A stretch of DNA of 60,061 nucleotides from a candidate division WWE3 bacterium RIFCSPHIGHO2_02_FULL_38_14 (lineage in GTDB: Bacteria > Patescibacteriota > WWE3 > UBA101185 > UBA10185): contig MEVD01000006.1 of the NCBI GenBank assembly GCA_001772865.1, positions 35,186 through 95,246 on the forward strand, written 5' to 3'. Positions 1 through 8,924 of the stretch are shown piece after piece. The notes beneath the pieces were generated by a model. That model made no database searches and was not told where the DNA came from. It worked only from the letters and a program-made list of their open reading frames with translations. Numbering within the stretch: the stretch's first letter is position 1; each line of letters begins with the position of its first letter. The translations under genes were made by a program, and so were the position numbers.

Positions 1-483
1 TACTTTAAAATTAATAGTTGTTCCCGTTATCTGCTCAGCTTTTAAATAATAATACTTATCGTCTTCTTTTACATCCACTCCTAAAGATCTCCAGGAATCT
101 ACCCATCTATTTATAGGCTTTATCACAATTACTTCCGGATTTTGTTTTGGCAACACAGCCTGCCCGAACCTGAACATTAATGGTCCAGCCAATAATCCGG
201 TATTTCTATATACTGACCCAAGTTCATATGGAACTTCAAAAGTTTCAAGGGATGCTCCATTGATTAATAGCTTATTTTTGCTTATCCACTCAGCTTTTCC
301 CCCCAGCGATTTAATAATTGCTATCAACGTGTCAATTGCCCCGAACTTCGGAACATTATCAATTACTATATCGTCATTGCTGAATAATGCTGCCGGAATA
401 AGGGCAACTGAGGAATTTCTAGATCCGGATAAGTGTACGTTGCCTATTAAAGGTATTCCACCTTCTATTTCCAGTAGCGGCAT
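1..483 (-). CDS. murA: MurA-family enolpyruvyltransferase, N-terminal part (cut by window edge)
   Basis: The visible 161 residues match the N-terminal part of UDP-N-acetylglucosamine 1-carboxyvinyltransferase, which transfers enolpyruvate from PEP to UDP-GlcNAc in the first committed step of peptidoglycan synthesis. Landmarks are the start MPLLEIEGGIPLIGNVHLSG, the N-P-K motif region at DNVPKFGAIDTL, and ARFGQ-like GPLMFRFGQAVLP. Two active-site features differ from the family. The PEP-binding lysine of SGAKN (Lys22 in E. coli) is arginine here (SGSRN). The loop that carries the catalytic cysteine (LPGGC, Cys115) reads LPKQNPEVIVIKP and has no cysteine. The start is ATG at 483, six bases after the secG stop codon, so it is probably co-transcribed with secG. 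It could be a MurA paralog with another substrate; the family call is firm, the substrate is not. Confidence 0.8.
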   Translation of the reverse strand, partial: MPLLEIEGGIPLIGNVHLSGSRNSSVALIPAALFSNDDIVIDNVPKFGAIDTLIAIIKSLGGKAEWISKNKLLINGASLETFEVPYELGSVYRNTGLLAGPLMFRFGQAVLPKQNPEVIVIKPINRWVDSWRSLGVDVKEDDKYYYLKAEQITGTTINFKV

Positions 484-489
484 AAAAAC

Positions 490-714
490 TTAACTCAACA
501 GAGTTATTACCAGTGAATTTATTATAAGCATTAAACCTAAAACAATTGTTAAAATAAAAATTACTTTCTCAAGTCCCCTTCTCGATCTGTAAAAACCTAT
601 AGAACCTGTAAATGCGCTAAACAGTCCCTTACCTTTTGATTGTATAAGAATAACTAATATTATTAATGCAGAAATAACTATTTGTGAAATTTGTGTTATA
701 TATACCCAGTTCAT
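490..714 (-). CDS. secG: SecG, preprotein translocase subunit
   Basis: This 74-residue protein has two hydrophobic helices (about residues 5-24 and 49-72) separated by a short polar loop containing GKGLFSAFTGS and a basic stretch (YRSRRGLEK). That is the layout of SecG, the small accessory subunit of the SecYEG channel in the inner membrane. The loop motif resembles the G-x-G-L...F-G region of SecG proteins, and the length is normal. It lies between the four-helix membrane gene and murA with short spacers, in a minus-strand operon headed by uvrC. Confidence rests on topology and loop similarity, because the family is short and weakly conserved. Confidence 0.8.
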   Translation of the reverse strand: MNWVYITQISQIVISALIILVILIQSKGKGLFSAFTGSIGFYRSRRGLEKVIFILTIVLGLMLIINSLVITLLS

Positions 715-744
715 TATGATTTTTCGTATGATTCGGGCAGTTTC

Positions 745-1158
745 CTACTTCTTGGGGGTAAGCCACACCAAATATCTGTAAATTACACTCAATACTAATG
801 AAGTAACAACCAAAGATAATGAGTTTGATAAACTACTTGATGGTACCATACCGCCAATAAATAGCAAATTCTCGGTGTTCAGCTCTATAATCCTTAAATT
901 ATCCAGTATTTGAATAAGAACCAGCAAAAATATTACCGTAAACAAAAAATGAATTAATAAGTACTTTAATCCTTCCTCAGGTAGCGAAAGAATTCCTAGT
1001 ATAGGCTGCAGAAACATATTCAGCATGAAAAGCGTCATTAACAATAATATTAATTCCGGAAAAGGAGAAGGACCCAGGTCGATAGTGTTTAACAATGTTT
1101 TAGTTGTAACCAGTGAAATAAATGTATAAGTCAATACTTTTAATACATTTCTCAGCAT
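745..1158 (-). CDS. Small four-helix membrane protein, phage-holin-4-like (PF04020 type)
   Basis: The protein has 137 residues and about four hydrophobic helices. The stretch MFLQPILGILSLPEEGLKYLL resembles the conserved N-x-x-x-x-P-I-L...L-P segment of the PF04020 family, small membrane proteins named after a mycobacteriophage holin but widespread in bacterial chromosomes without known function. There is no phage context here. It sits between uvrC (14 bp away) and secG (30 bp away) in one transcription direction. The similarity is from memory of the family pattern, so the family call is tentative; the membrane topology is clear from the sequence. Confidence 0.5.
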   Translation of the reverse strand: MLRNVLKVLTYTFISLVTTKTLLNTIDLGPSPFPELILLLMTLFMLNMFLQPILGILSLPEEGLKYLLIHFLFTVIFLLVLIQILDNLRIIELNTENLLFIGGMVPSSSLSNSLSLVVTSLVLSVIYRYLVWLTPKK

Positions 1159-1172
1159 ATATTAATAATACA

Positions 1173-2519
1173 TTATCTTGAAATAATTTTTAGTCTTAGT
1201 TTATGATGATAACTCTGGGCAAATCTGTGGGCTTCATCACGCAATCTTTGAATTAATTTTAATCCTTCACTTTCTTTTCCAGGGATCACCTCCTGAAATT
1301 TCCCGTCTTTAATATAAACAACTGTTTCAAATTTCTTAGCAATGCCTACAACGGGTAAGTTCAAATTGGCTTCTTTTAATATTTCCAATCCAGCTGAAAC
1401 TTGCCCCTTTCCACCGTCAAGAATTATCAAATCCGGCAAAGTCCATTTATTTTTTACCGATTCATTCAGACTTCTATTTAATCTCCGTTTTAATACTTCA
1501 CTTAACATTCCGAAGTCATCGGGTGTATCTTTAAATTTAATTCTGAATCTTCTGTACTGCGATTTATCGATTTTACCTTTCGTGGCAACAACCATTGAAC
1601 CCACTGCATCTTTGCCTGAAATATTAGAAATGTCATAACATTCAATTCTACTTAGTGGTGGCTTTAAATTTGGAATTAACACCGATAAGTCATCTAATGC
1701 TTTATTTGCAATATCCTCGGTAAAATAAGGATTTTCCAAGTAAGTTTGAGCAGTTTTAAAGCCTTGGGTAATATATGCGAATCTATTTAACAAATCTCTG
1801 TATCTGGCAGCTTCTTCAAAATTAAATAATTTAGCGTTTTTATCCATTTCCTTTTTAAAGTTTTGAACCAGTTTTCTGCTTTCACCCGAAAGGATTTTCC
1901 TAATTCTATTAATACCCTTCTTATATTCAGCTAAATAATCTTTATGAATGCACGGAGCCGAGCAAAGACCCATATGCCCGTATAAACAAGGCCTTCCCAA
2001 ATATTTATACCTGTTAAATTTAGTTATATTGCAGTCCCGAAACGGAATAATTTTTCTTAGAGTTCTTAATATATACTTTGCTGTACTGCTGTCGGGATAC
2101 GGGCCATACACTTTATCCTTTTTTTGAATATTCGATTCTCTTTCGGTGGCTATTTTTGGAACGACCGCAACATCATTCTCATAAGATACCTTTTCATTTC
2201 TAATAACAATATACAAATAAGACTTATCATCCTTCATTATAATGTTGTATTTAGGGCGGTATTTTTTTATTAATGATGTTTCTAGAAGAAGTGCTTCAAA
2301 CTCAGAAGTAACTTCAATAATTGAAAAAGAATCGATTTTACTTACCAATGCAAAAGTTTTCGACGAAGGATCCAGATTTTCCATGAAATAAGAACCTACC
2401 CTGTTTTTCAGATCTTTAGCTTTTCCGACGTAAATTACTTCATCATCGGAATTCTTATAAATATATACACCGGGTCTGTGTGGTAGTTCTTTTGTCTTTT
2501 CTACCAGCGCGTTATTCAT
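1173..2519 (-). CDS. uvrC: UvrC, excinuclease ABC subunit C, lacking the C-terminal HhH domain
   Basis: UvrC makes both incisions around a lesion during nucleotide excision repair. The N-terminal GIY-YIG nuclease is seen at PGVYIYK followed by VIYVGKAKDLKNRV, with the catalytic Glu in EFEALLLE. A UVR helix pair that binds UvrB lies mid-protein (NFEEAARYRDLLNRF). The RNase H-like second nuclease has its three acidic/His positions: ECYDISN, ILDGGKGQ and DEAHRFA. The protein stops 18 residues after that histidine, so the tandem helix-hairpin-helix domain of typical UvrC (about 600 residues) is absent. I chose ATG at 2519; an in-frame GTG two codons upstream (2525) is possible. It heads a minus-strand operon with the small membrane gene, secG and murA. 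Confidence 0.95.
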   Translation of the reverse strand: MNNALVEKTKELPHRPGVYIYKNSDDEVIYVGKAKDLKNRVGSYFMENLDPSSKTFALVSKIDSFSIIEVTSEFEALLLETSLIKKYRPKYNIIMKDDKSYLYIVIRNEKVSYENDVAVVPKIATERESNIQKKDKVYGPYPDSSTAKYILRTLRKIIPFRDCNITKFNRYKYLGRPCLYGHMGLCSAPCIHKDYLAEYKKGINRIRKILSGESRKLVQNFKKEMDKNAKLFNFEEAARYRDLLNRFAYITQGFKTAQTYLENPYFTEDIANKALDDLSVLIPNLKPPLSRIECYDISNISGKDAVGSMVVATKGKIDKSQYRRFRIKFKDTPDDFGMLSEVLKRRLNRSLNESVKNKWTLPDLIILDGGKGQVSAGLEILKEANLNLPVVGIAKKFETVVYIKDGKFQEVIPGKESEGLKLIQRLRDEAHRFAQSYHHKLRLKIISR

Positions 2520-2640
2520 ACTCACCTATTTTATCAGTTACTCAAAAATAGAAATGAACCATCTGTTTCGTGTATCATGTAATTTATGAATAAACAGGTT
2601 TTAAGGAACCGATTTTATAGGTGAATTATTAATTAATAAT

Positions 2641-4494
2641 ATGCCAAAAACATTAAATTTATTATTAAAATCAGCGATTATAGCACTAATAATATGTATT
2701 GATTTCAGTTATGGGAAAACATTCGCACAGGAGCAATTCAATACCGAATACGACATTATTTATGAAATCAACACAAACGGAGAAACCAAAGTCACACAAA
2801 ACATTACTATAGAAAATAATTTAAAAGATGTTATCGCTAAAAATTATTCTTTATCAATTAACCAAATGAATATTTATGATATTAAAGCTTCAAATGATAA
2901 AGAAAAATTAGATACTGAAATTTCACAGGATCAGAAATCAGCTAGTATCAAGGTTATTTTTGAAGACGAAATAATCGGCGAGGGACGAAAAAATAAATTT
3001 AAAATCGAATTCAAATCCAAAGATATTGCTACCAAAGTAGGGGAAGTCTGGAATATCAATTTTCCTAACATTCAGCTTTCGGATTCTACAAAAGAATATA
3101 CTGTAACTTTAAAGGTCCCTTCGGTATTCGGTCCTGAAATTTATATAGCCCCCCAGGCTGATGAAGTGAAAAAAGAGAATAATTATTCTATATATAAATT
3201 TTATAAAAATTCAGTTGAAAATAAAGGAATAACTGCTTCTTTCGGCAAGTACCAAACCCTCAACTTCAAATTAAAATATCAAATAGAAAACGACTCGAAC
3301 TTTTCGGCATTGCATGAGATTGCTCTACCGAGCGACATTAAAGACATGCAGAACGTAGCATACCTTGATATATCTCCAAAACCCGAATCATTAAAAAAAG
3401 ATCAGGACGGCAATTTGATAGCCAGTTTCAAGCTTACCCCAAAACAAAAATTACAAATAGCTTTAAACGGATCAGCCCGCATTCTCGGCAATCAAATTAA
3501 TCCTTCATATGGAGGGAAATTTGAAGAAATTCAGACTGATTTAATTAAAAAATATACAAAAGAAGATAAATATTGGGAAATTTATGATCCAAAAATCATC
3601 GAAATTTCCAAAAACCTGTTAAATAAAGAGATTTCCGTATCGGAAAACGCTAAATCGGCATATAACTATGTTATAAAAAATCTAAAATACAATTTTGACA
3701 TTGTAAAAAACGATTTTATTCCAAGGAGCGGAGCCGCAAAAGCATTAAATTCCAAAGGACTTTGGGGGTGCATGGAATTTACCGATTCATTTATAGCTTT
3801 AACCAGAGCCATGGGCATTCCCTCAAGAGAAATCAATGGCTACGCTTTCGCTACCGATAATATATCTACTCCAATTTCAATTAATTTAAAGGGCGGAGAT
3901 CTGCTTCATTCCTGGGCAGAATATTATGACCCGAATTTCGGGTGGGTTGCGGTAGACCCTACCTGGGGAGCAACTTCAGGAGTAGACTATTTTTCCAAGC
4001 TCGATACAAATCACTTCGCTTTTGTAATTAAAGGTATGGATTCGGAATATCCTTTACCGGCCGGAGCATATAGAACTGATAATTTTCAGGAAAGACTTAT
4101 ATCAGTTGACTTTGCACAAAACAATTCCAACGGGGATTTTAAAGAAAGCTTGATGGTTGAACAGACAATCAGTTTAAACCCTTTAAAAACATTAAAAGGA
4201 TTAAGAAACTATAAAGTCTCAAATATCGGACAGGTTGTTTTATACAGTATTAATGATGAGGCTAATTACATTCTTCCCGGTGAAAGTCTAAACATATATA
4301 TGCCTAAAAATCCCGACAAAATTAGTTATAAAGATTTTAATAATGTTCAAAAATCTATCGGAATTTATCTTCCTGAAGATTACCTGTTTTTTGGCTACGA
4401 ATATATTTCATTACTGATTCCGTTGATTTTAGGGCTTCTGACGTGTATGAGTTTTTATCTCTTAATAATTCGTCCAATGGTCCTTCGAAAATAA
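2641..4494 (+). CDS. Membrane-anchored transglutaminase-like (TGc) domain protein
   Basis: The protein has 617 residues. An N-terminal hydrophobic segment (about 7-25) fits a signal peptide or anchor. A beta-rich extracytoplasmic region follows, then a transglutaminase-like fold at about residues 335-465 with the Cys-His-Asp triad visible as LWGCMEF, LLHSWAEYYD and AVDPTWG. A C-terminal transmembrane helix (about 580-612) ends in the basic tail RPMVLRK. TGc proteins of this type are thiol hydrolases or peptidases acting outside the membrane; the substrate is unknown. It is transcribed divergently from uvrC, with 121 bp between the start codons. Its last 140 bp overlap the 3' end of uvrA on the other strand, and that overlap encodes most of the C-terminal anchor. 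No ribosome binding site is obvious before the ATG. Confidence 0.85.
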   Translation: MPKTLNLLLKSAIIALIICIDFSYGKTFAQEQFNTEYDIIYEINTNGETKVTQNITIENNLKDVIAKNYSLSINQMNIYDIKASNDKEKLDTEISQDQKSASIKVIFEDEIIGEGRKNKFKIEFKSKDIATKVGEVWNINFPNIQLSDSTKEYTVTLKVPSVFGPEIYIAPQADEVKKENNYSIYKFYKNSVENKGITASFGKYQTLNFKLKYQIENDSNFSALHEIALPSDIKDMQNVAYLDISPKPESLKKDQDGNLIASFKLTPKQKLQIALNGSARILGNQINPSYGGKFEEIQTDLIKKYTKEDKYWEIYDPKIIEISKNLLNKEISVSENAKSAYNYVIKNLKYNFDIVKNDFIPRSGAAKALNSKGLWGCMEFTDSFIALTRAMGIPSREINGYAFATDNISTPISINLKGGDLLHSWAEYYDPNFGWVAVDPTWGATSGVDYFSKLDTNHFAFVIKGMDSEYPLPAGAYRTDNFQERLISVDFAQNNSNGDFKESLMVEQTISLNPLKTLKGLRNYKVSNIGQVVLYSINDEANYILPGESLNIYMPKNPDKISYKDFNNVQKSIGIYLPEDYLFFGYEYISLLIPLILGLLTCMSFYLLIIRPMVLRK

Positions 4495-7396
4495 TTCTTC
4501 CACCTTCGTCACCGCCTTCTGGACCCAAGTCAATAATCCAGTCTGAGTTTTTTATAACATCCAAATTATGTTCTATTACTAAAACAGTGTTACCTTTTGC
4601 TGTTAAACGTTTAAAAATAGATATCAGCTTTTCCAAATCCGCAAAATGCAGGCCGGTTGTAGGTTCGTCCAATATATATAAAGTATGCCCCATAGCCCTT
4701 TTGCTAAGTTCCAAAGCCAGTTTAACTCTTTGCGCTTCACCGCCCGATAAAGTCGGTGCAGGCTGGCCAAGCTTAATATACCCCAAACCAACATCAAATA
4801 TTGTTTGAATTTTACGTCTAATTTGAGGAATATTTTCAAAGAATTTTAATGCTTCTTCAACAGTCATTTCAAGAACATCGCTGATATTCTTGCCTTTATA
4901 ATGAATTTCCAGAGCCTCCCTATTGTATCTCTTGCCCCGGCAGACATCACAATTCACATAAACATCGGGCATAAATTGCATTTCAATTTTAATTTGCCCC
5001 TCACCTCCGCAGGCTTCGCACCTTCCACCCTTTACATTAAAGCTAAACCTCCCCTGATCATAACCGCGTATTCTGGCTTCTTCGGTCTTGGAAAAAAGTT
5101 CCCGGACATGGTCGAAAGATTTTGTATAAGTAGCCGGATTAGATTTGGGAGTCCTTCCTATAGGAGACTGATCAATAGCAATCATATTTGTTAAATGTTC
5201 CACACCCTCCAGCAGCTTGTACTCTTCAGGTCTCTCTTCATTCTTCAGACCGAACTCCTGCCTTAATGCTCTATGCAATGTGTCCATAACCAGAGTAGAC
5301 TTTCCGGAACCGGATACCCCCGTTATACATACCAGCTTACCCAGCGGTACCTTTATATCTAAATTTTTCAAATTCCTTCCCGACGCTCCTCTTAAAACCA
5401 AATGTTCTCCGTTTTTATTGTTTTTCTTTTTAGCATACGCAATGTCATCATCTATTAATATTTCACTATAATATTTCCCAAATTCCGATCCGACGTTTTT
5501 TCTGCCAGATAAATAATCTCCCGTTAATGAATTTTTGTCAGACATTATTTCCTGAGGACTGCCGTGTGATACTACTCTACCGCCGTGATCACCCGCTCCC
5601 GGCCCAAAATCAAAAATATAATCGCTTTCCATTATAGTTTCAGTATCGTGTTCAACTACTAATACTGTGTTTCCTAAATCCCTTAAATGTTTCAGTGTGT
5701 TTATTAACTTACTTTGATCTCTTTGGTGTAAACCAATTGATGGTTCGTCCAGTACATATAAAACACCCGAAAGTCCCGAGCCTATTTGCGATGCTAATCT
5801 TATTCTTTGAGCCTCGCCTCCTGATAAATGAGATGAAGATCTGCTCAATGTTAAATAATTTAATCCTACATCCAGCAAAAATTTTATTCTGTACTTAATT
5901 TCCCTCAGTATTAAACTGGAAATCTTCTTCTCTTTTTCCGAAAATACATTTTCTAAATTTCCCGTCCATTCTTTTATATCTTTTATTGAAAGTTCCGTAG
6001 CTTCCCAAATATTTTTGCCATCGATCACAACTGACAGAAACTCTTTTTTTAGCCTGGATCCATTGCAGACCGGGCACGGTTCTCTCACCATAAATTTCTC
6101 TATTTCGGTCCTGATATATTCGGAATTAGTTTCTTTATGCCTTCTAATCAGGTTGGGAATAACTCCTTCAAAATGTGCATTAAAAGTATTGTGGTCACCC
6201 TCCCTATTAATGTAACTAACGCGGACTTTCTGTTTGTTCGGGATTCCGTATAAAATTGTATTTAAAGCTTCTTTAGAAAGTTTTCCAATAGGATCGCTCA
6301 AAGAAAACTCGAATTCTCTTGCTACTGATTCGATTACTTTTGATGTCCAAGTAAAGTGTTCAAAAAGTCGCGCCCACGGAAGAACCCCGCCTTCAGAAAC
6401 GGACAGCTTGGGGTTTATAATAATCGATTCATCTACCTCTAACTGAGTTCCCAATCCGTCGCAGTTTGAACAAGCTCCGTGCGGAGAATTAAATGAAAAA
6501 TTTCTGGGTTCTAAGTCAGGCAGTGAGATATTACAAACCGGACAGGCAAAATTTTCCGAAAACAAATGATCTTCAAAATTTTTAGGAGTATCAGCAAAAT
6601 CGAATTCTTTATCCCTAACAATTGTCAGCACAACGTTACCTCCGCTCAGCTTCAACGCAGACTCAATTGATTGAAACAGACTGCTTTCAAATAGCTTTCT
6701 TTCTTCATTATTCTTTAATTTCTTTAAATTAACTATTTGCCTTGTAACAATTGCTTCGATTGAATGTTTGTTAGTTTTAATAAGCTCAAAATGTTCTTTT
6801 AAATCCCTTACGGCTCCATCTATTCTCGCTCTTAAAATACCCTGCTTTTTCAGATTTTCAAACAGCGCTGAATATTCCCCTTTTCTGTCTTTCACTATCG
6901 GAGATAAAATAAAAAATCTCACTCCACGTTCACTTTTAAATTCTTTTTCTTGCGAAATAAGCTCAATTACTCTTGTAAGTATTTGATCACTGCTCTGCCT
7001 GCTTATTTCCCTTCCACAGTTTGGACAATGCGGGTGTCCTACTCTAGCGTATAGAAGACGGAAAAAATCATAAATTTCCGTGATAGTTCCTACGGTGGAT
7101 CTGGGATTTTTAGAAGTGGTTTTCTGATCGATTGCTATAGCAGGTGACAACCCTTCTATTTTATCTACATCCGGCTTATCCATTACCCCCAAAAACTGCC
7201 TTGCATATGCTGAAAGGCTTTCCACATATCTTCTCTGACCTTCCGCATAAATAGTATCCATCGCCAGACTAGACTTGCCCGATCCCGATACACCGGTAAA
7301 TACTACGAATTTATTTTTAGGTATTTCAAGATCTATATTTTTAAGATTATGCTGGCGCGCACCTTTAACTATAATGTGGTCTAAGGCTGAAGTCAT
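4355..7396 (-). CDS. uvrA: UvrA, excinuclease ABC subunit A
   Basis: UvrA is the dimeric ATPase that recognises damaged DNA and loads UvrB. Two ABC-type ATPase modules are visible: Walker A motifs at GVSGSGKSS (about residue 35) and GVSGSGKST (about 665), and ABC signatures LSGGEAQRI and LSGGEAQRV, each followed by an LDEP Walker B. Zinc-finger cysteines appear as CPVC/CSNC and CEAC/CDVC. At 1013 residues it is slightly long; the extra C-terminal tail (ESVMKYIRS onward) is the part that overlaps the convergent transglutaminase-like gene. The start lies 8 bp after the stop of the upstream alpha/beta hydrolase, so both are likely on one transcript. Confidence 0.98.
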   Translation of the reverse strand: MTSALDHIIVKGARQHNLKNIDLEIPKNKFVVFTGVSGSGKSSLAMDTIYAEGQRRYVESLSAYARQFLGVMDKPDVDKIEGLSPAIAIDQKTTSKNPRSTVGTITEIYDFFRLLYARVGHPHCPNCGREISRQSSDQILTRVIELISQEKEFKSERGVRFFILSPIVKDRKGEYSALFENLKKQGILRARIDGAVRDLKEHFELIKTNKHSIEAIVTRQIVNLKKLKNNEERKLFESSLFQSIESALKLSGGNVVLTIVRDKEFDFADTPKNFEDHLFSENFACPVCNISLPDLEPRNFSFNSPHGACSNCDGLGTQLEVDESIIINPKLSVSEGGVLPWARLFEHFTWTSKVIESVAREFEFSLSDPIGKLSKEALNTILYGIPNKQKVRVSYINREGDHNTFNAHFEGVIPNLIRRHKETNSEYIRTEIEKFMVREPCPVCNGSRLKKEFLSVVIDGKNIWEATELSIKDIKEWTGNLENVFSEKEKKISSLILREIKYRIKFLLDVGLNYLTLSRSSSHLSGGEAQRIRLASQIGSGLSGVLYVLDEPSIGLHQRDQSKLINTLKHLRDLGNTVLVVEHDTETIMESDYIFDFGPGAGDHGGRVVSHGSPQEIMSDKNSLTGDYLSGRKNVGSEFGKYYSEILIDDDIAYAKKKNNKNGEHLVLRGASGRNLKNLDIKVPLGKLVCITGVSGSGKSTLVMDTLHRALRQEFGLKNEERPEEYKLLEGVEHLTNMIAIDQSPIGRTPKSNPATYTKSFDHVRELFSKTEEARIRGYDQGRFSFNVKGGRCEACGGEGQIKIEMQFMPDVYVNCDVCRGKRYNREALEIHYKGKNISDVLEMTVEEALKFFENIPQIRRKIQTIFDVGLGYIKLGQPAPTLSGGEAQRVKLALELSKRAMGHTLYILDEPTTGLHFADLEKLISIFKRLTAKGNTVLVIEHNLDVIKNSDWIIDLGPEGGDEGGRIIFEGPLDELLRDKNSYTSEALKSTESVMKYIRSQKTGNLQEDKFR

Positions 7397-7404
7397 AAGT
7401 TATA

Positions 7405-8844
7405 TTATTCGGTATTTATTTGGGTTTGTAAAGTGTTTTTATGTGAAATAGAAAAAAGTTTTCTTGTCACAGTTTCATCTCCTAATAAAGCTCTGTAATG
7501 ACCACTATCATCTTCTTTTTCGTACTTTTCTCCCTCAACCAAACCCGGAATCTCCACTCTTTGAACTAATTTTACAGCTGCCTCTGATGCCTCTTCAGCA
7601 CCGGGCACACCTGCATTTTTCGCATCCAAAGCGTAAGCTGAAATTGTCGTCAGGGTAAACATTAATTCTTCCCAAGGTACTAAAGTATCAAACTTACCGC
7701 ATATAATATCTACATTTTCCAGGTTGGCTATTTCCTGCATGGTCCATTCTGAAAAATCTACTCCGTTCATTAAATTCAATACAGTAGTAGACACCGTTAA
7801 TAATTTATCAGTTGTTAATTCATCAACATGAATAGCACCAAGGTGCTGCAACATTGTTTTGTCTTTTTTAGGATCTCCGGATATTTTCCTTCCCATTAAC
7901 TCTTTCCCGATTACATAAAAAGTTTGTTTTACAGCTAATTCACTTAAGGAACTCATAAATCCTTTTAATTTTTCCACATAACCGGCTAGTTTCACACTAC
8001 TACCCAAGAAACGGTAAAGTCTTTCTGCTGCTTTGTTTTTTCTCAATATATCCTGATGTGACTTCATATATTGCTCATTTTCAGTGGTTGGAAACAGCGC
8101 AGGCGCCGATGCAAGACAATTCTTATACCCCCATCTGGTAGCCATAATCATCGCTGCAGCTCCCCCCATTGAGTGTCCAAGAATTGCAACTCTATCGCTC
8201 GCTTCATTTACTTTAGATTCATCATTATATTCATCAAGTTTTAAAACTGTGCCGGCAAGAAACTGCATTTGCATTGCGTAGTATTCCGGTGAGCTTTTGT
8301 CATATACTGTCCTTCTTTGTGTATCTTTATTAAATCGGGATTCTCCAAATCCATTACCGTCAGGTACTACAATTATTGCCGAAGGATCTCTTGCCAATAT
8401 TTCTTCAACCATTGTCAGATCATTATGGCGAATTACGTCAGTATAAATTGCATGAGTAGCTGTCCATCCATGTAAAAGTAAATAAACTTTCCTGTCCGGT
8501 CTGTCACCTATTGAACCATCGTCATCTTTTTCTCTGGAATAAACATGAAATTTAATATCCTGTAATGTCAGGTCTCTATTTAAAAATATTTTTTCTTTGT
8601 CCGAAAGCTCAAAATTCAGAGCATTTTGCTCTGAGTGATAATAATCAAACTCTACTTCTGTTACATTTCCGGATTCATCTGTAATTTTGCCTTTACAGGG
8701 TTTTTTTGATCCCTCCGATAATTCTATTCCTGATAATCCACCTTTAATTTTTTCTTCGGAAATTATTGATTCCCTTCTTGATTTATCAAAGTCTCCAACA
8801 GATAGTATTTCATCTCGGGGTTCTTCTTCTCTGGTATTTTTCAT
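7405..8844 (-). CDS. Alpha/beta hydrolase
   Basis: This 479-residue protein has an alpha/beta-hydrolase core. The oxyanion-hole region is LLLHGWTATH (about residue 125), the nucleophile elbow is GHSMGG (Ser about 225), the acid is probably in CGKFDTLVPW, and the histidine is in DDSGHYRAL near the C-terminus. A charged N-terminal region of about 95 residues precedes the core, and a long helical lid (about 270-370) is inserted. No signal peptide is visible, so it is probably cytoplasmic. Substrate unknown; esterase or lipase activity is the default inference. It sits directly upstream of uvrA (8 bp gap), which suggests co-transcription rather than a known functional link. Confidence 0.85.
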   Translation of the reverse strand: MKNTREEEPRDEILSVGDFDKSRRESIISEEKIKGGLSGIELSEGSKKPCKGKITDESGNVTEVEFDYYHSEQNALNFELSDKEKIFLNRDLTLQDIKFHVYSREKDDDGSIGDRPDRKVYLLLHGWTATHAIYTDVIRHNDLTMVEEILARDPSAIIVVPDGNGFGESRFNKDTQRRTVYDKSSPEYYAMQMQFLAGTVLKLDEYNDESKVNEASDRVAILGHSMGGAAAMIMATRWGYKNCLASAPALFPTTENEQYMKSHQDILRKNKAAERLYRFLGSSVKLAGYVEKLKGFMSSLSELAVKQTFYVIGKELMGRKISGDPKKDKTMLQHLGAIHVDELTTDKLLTVSTTVLNLMNGVDFSEWTMQEIANLENVDIICGKFDTLVPWEELMFTLTTISAYALDAKNAGVPGAEEASEAAVKLVQRVEIPGLVEGEKYEKEDDSGHYRALLGDETVTRKLFSISHKNTLQTQINTE

Positions 8845-8861
8845 GCTTCAATACTATTATA
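8845..8861 (-). promoter_or_regulatory. Probable -10 element (TATAAT) close to the hydrolase start
   Basis: On the minus strand a perfect TATAAT (8861-8856) ends 11 nt before the ATG at 8844. A start site 6-8 nt after the hexamer would leave a leader of only a few bases, so the mRNA may be leaderless. No good -35 hexamer is seen at the normal distance. Confidence 0.4.
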
Positions 8862-8924
8862 TATATCTATTTTGCTCAATCTTATAAAATTTCAAAATAA
8901 AAATACAAAATCTATTTAAACATA

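Noticed and set aside
4443-4808. Plus-strand open frame antisense to uvrA
   Set aside because: Lies over the conserved ATPase region of uvrA and shows no protein-like features of its own.
7408-7414. TTCGGTA just before uvrA, equal to one arm of the LexA dyad
   Set aside because: The second arm is absent at the right spacing and the bases belong to the end of the hydrolase gene, so a chance match is likely.
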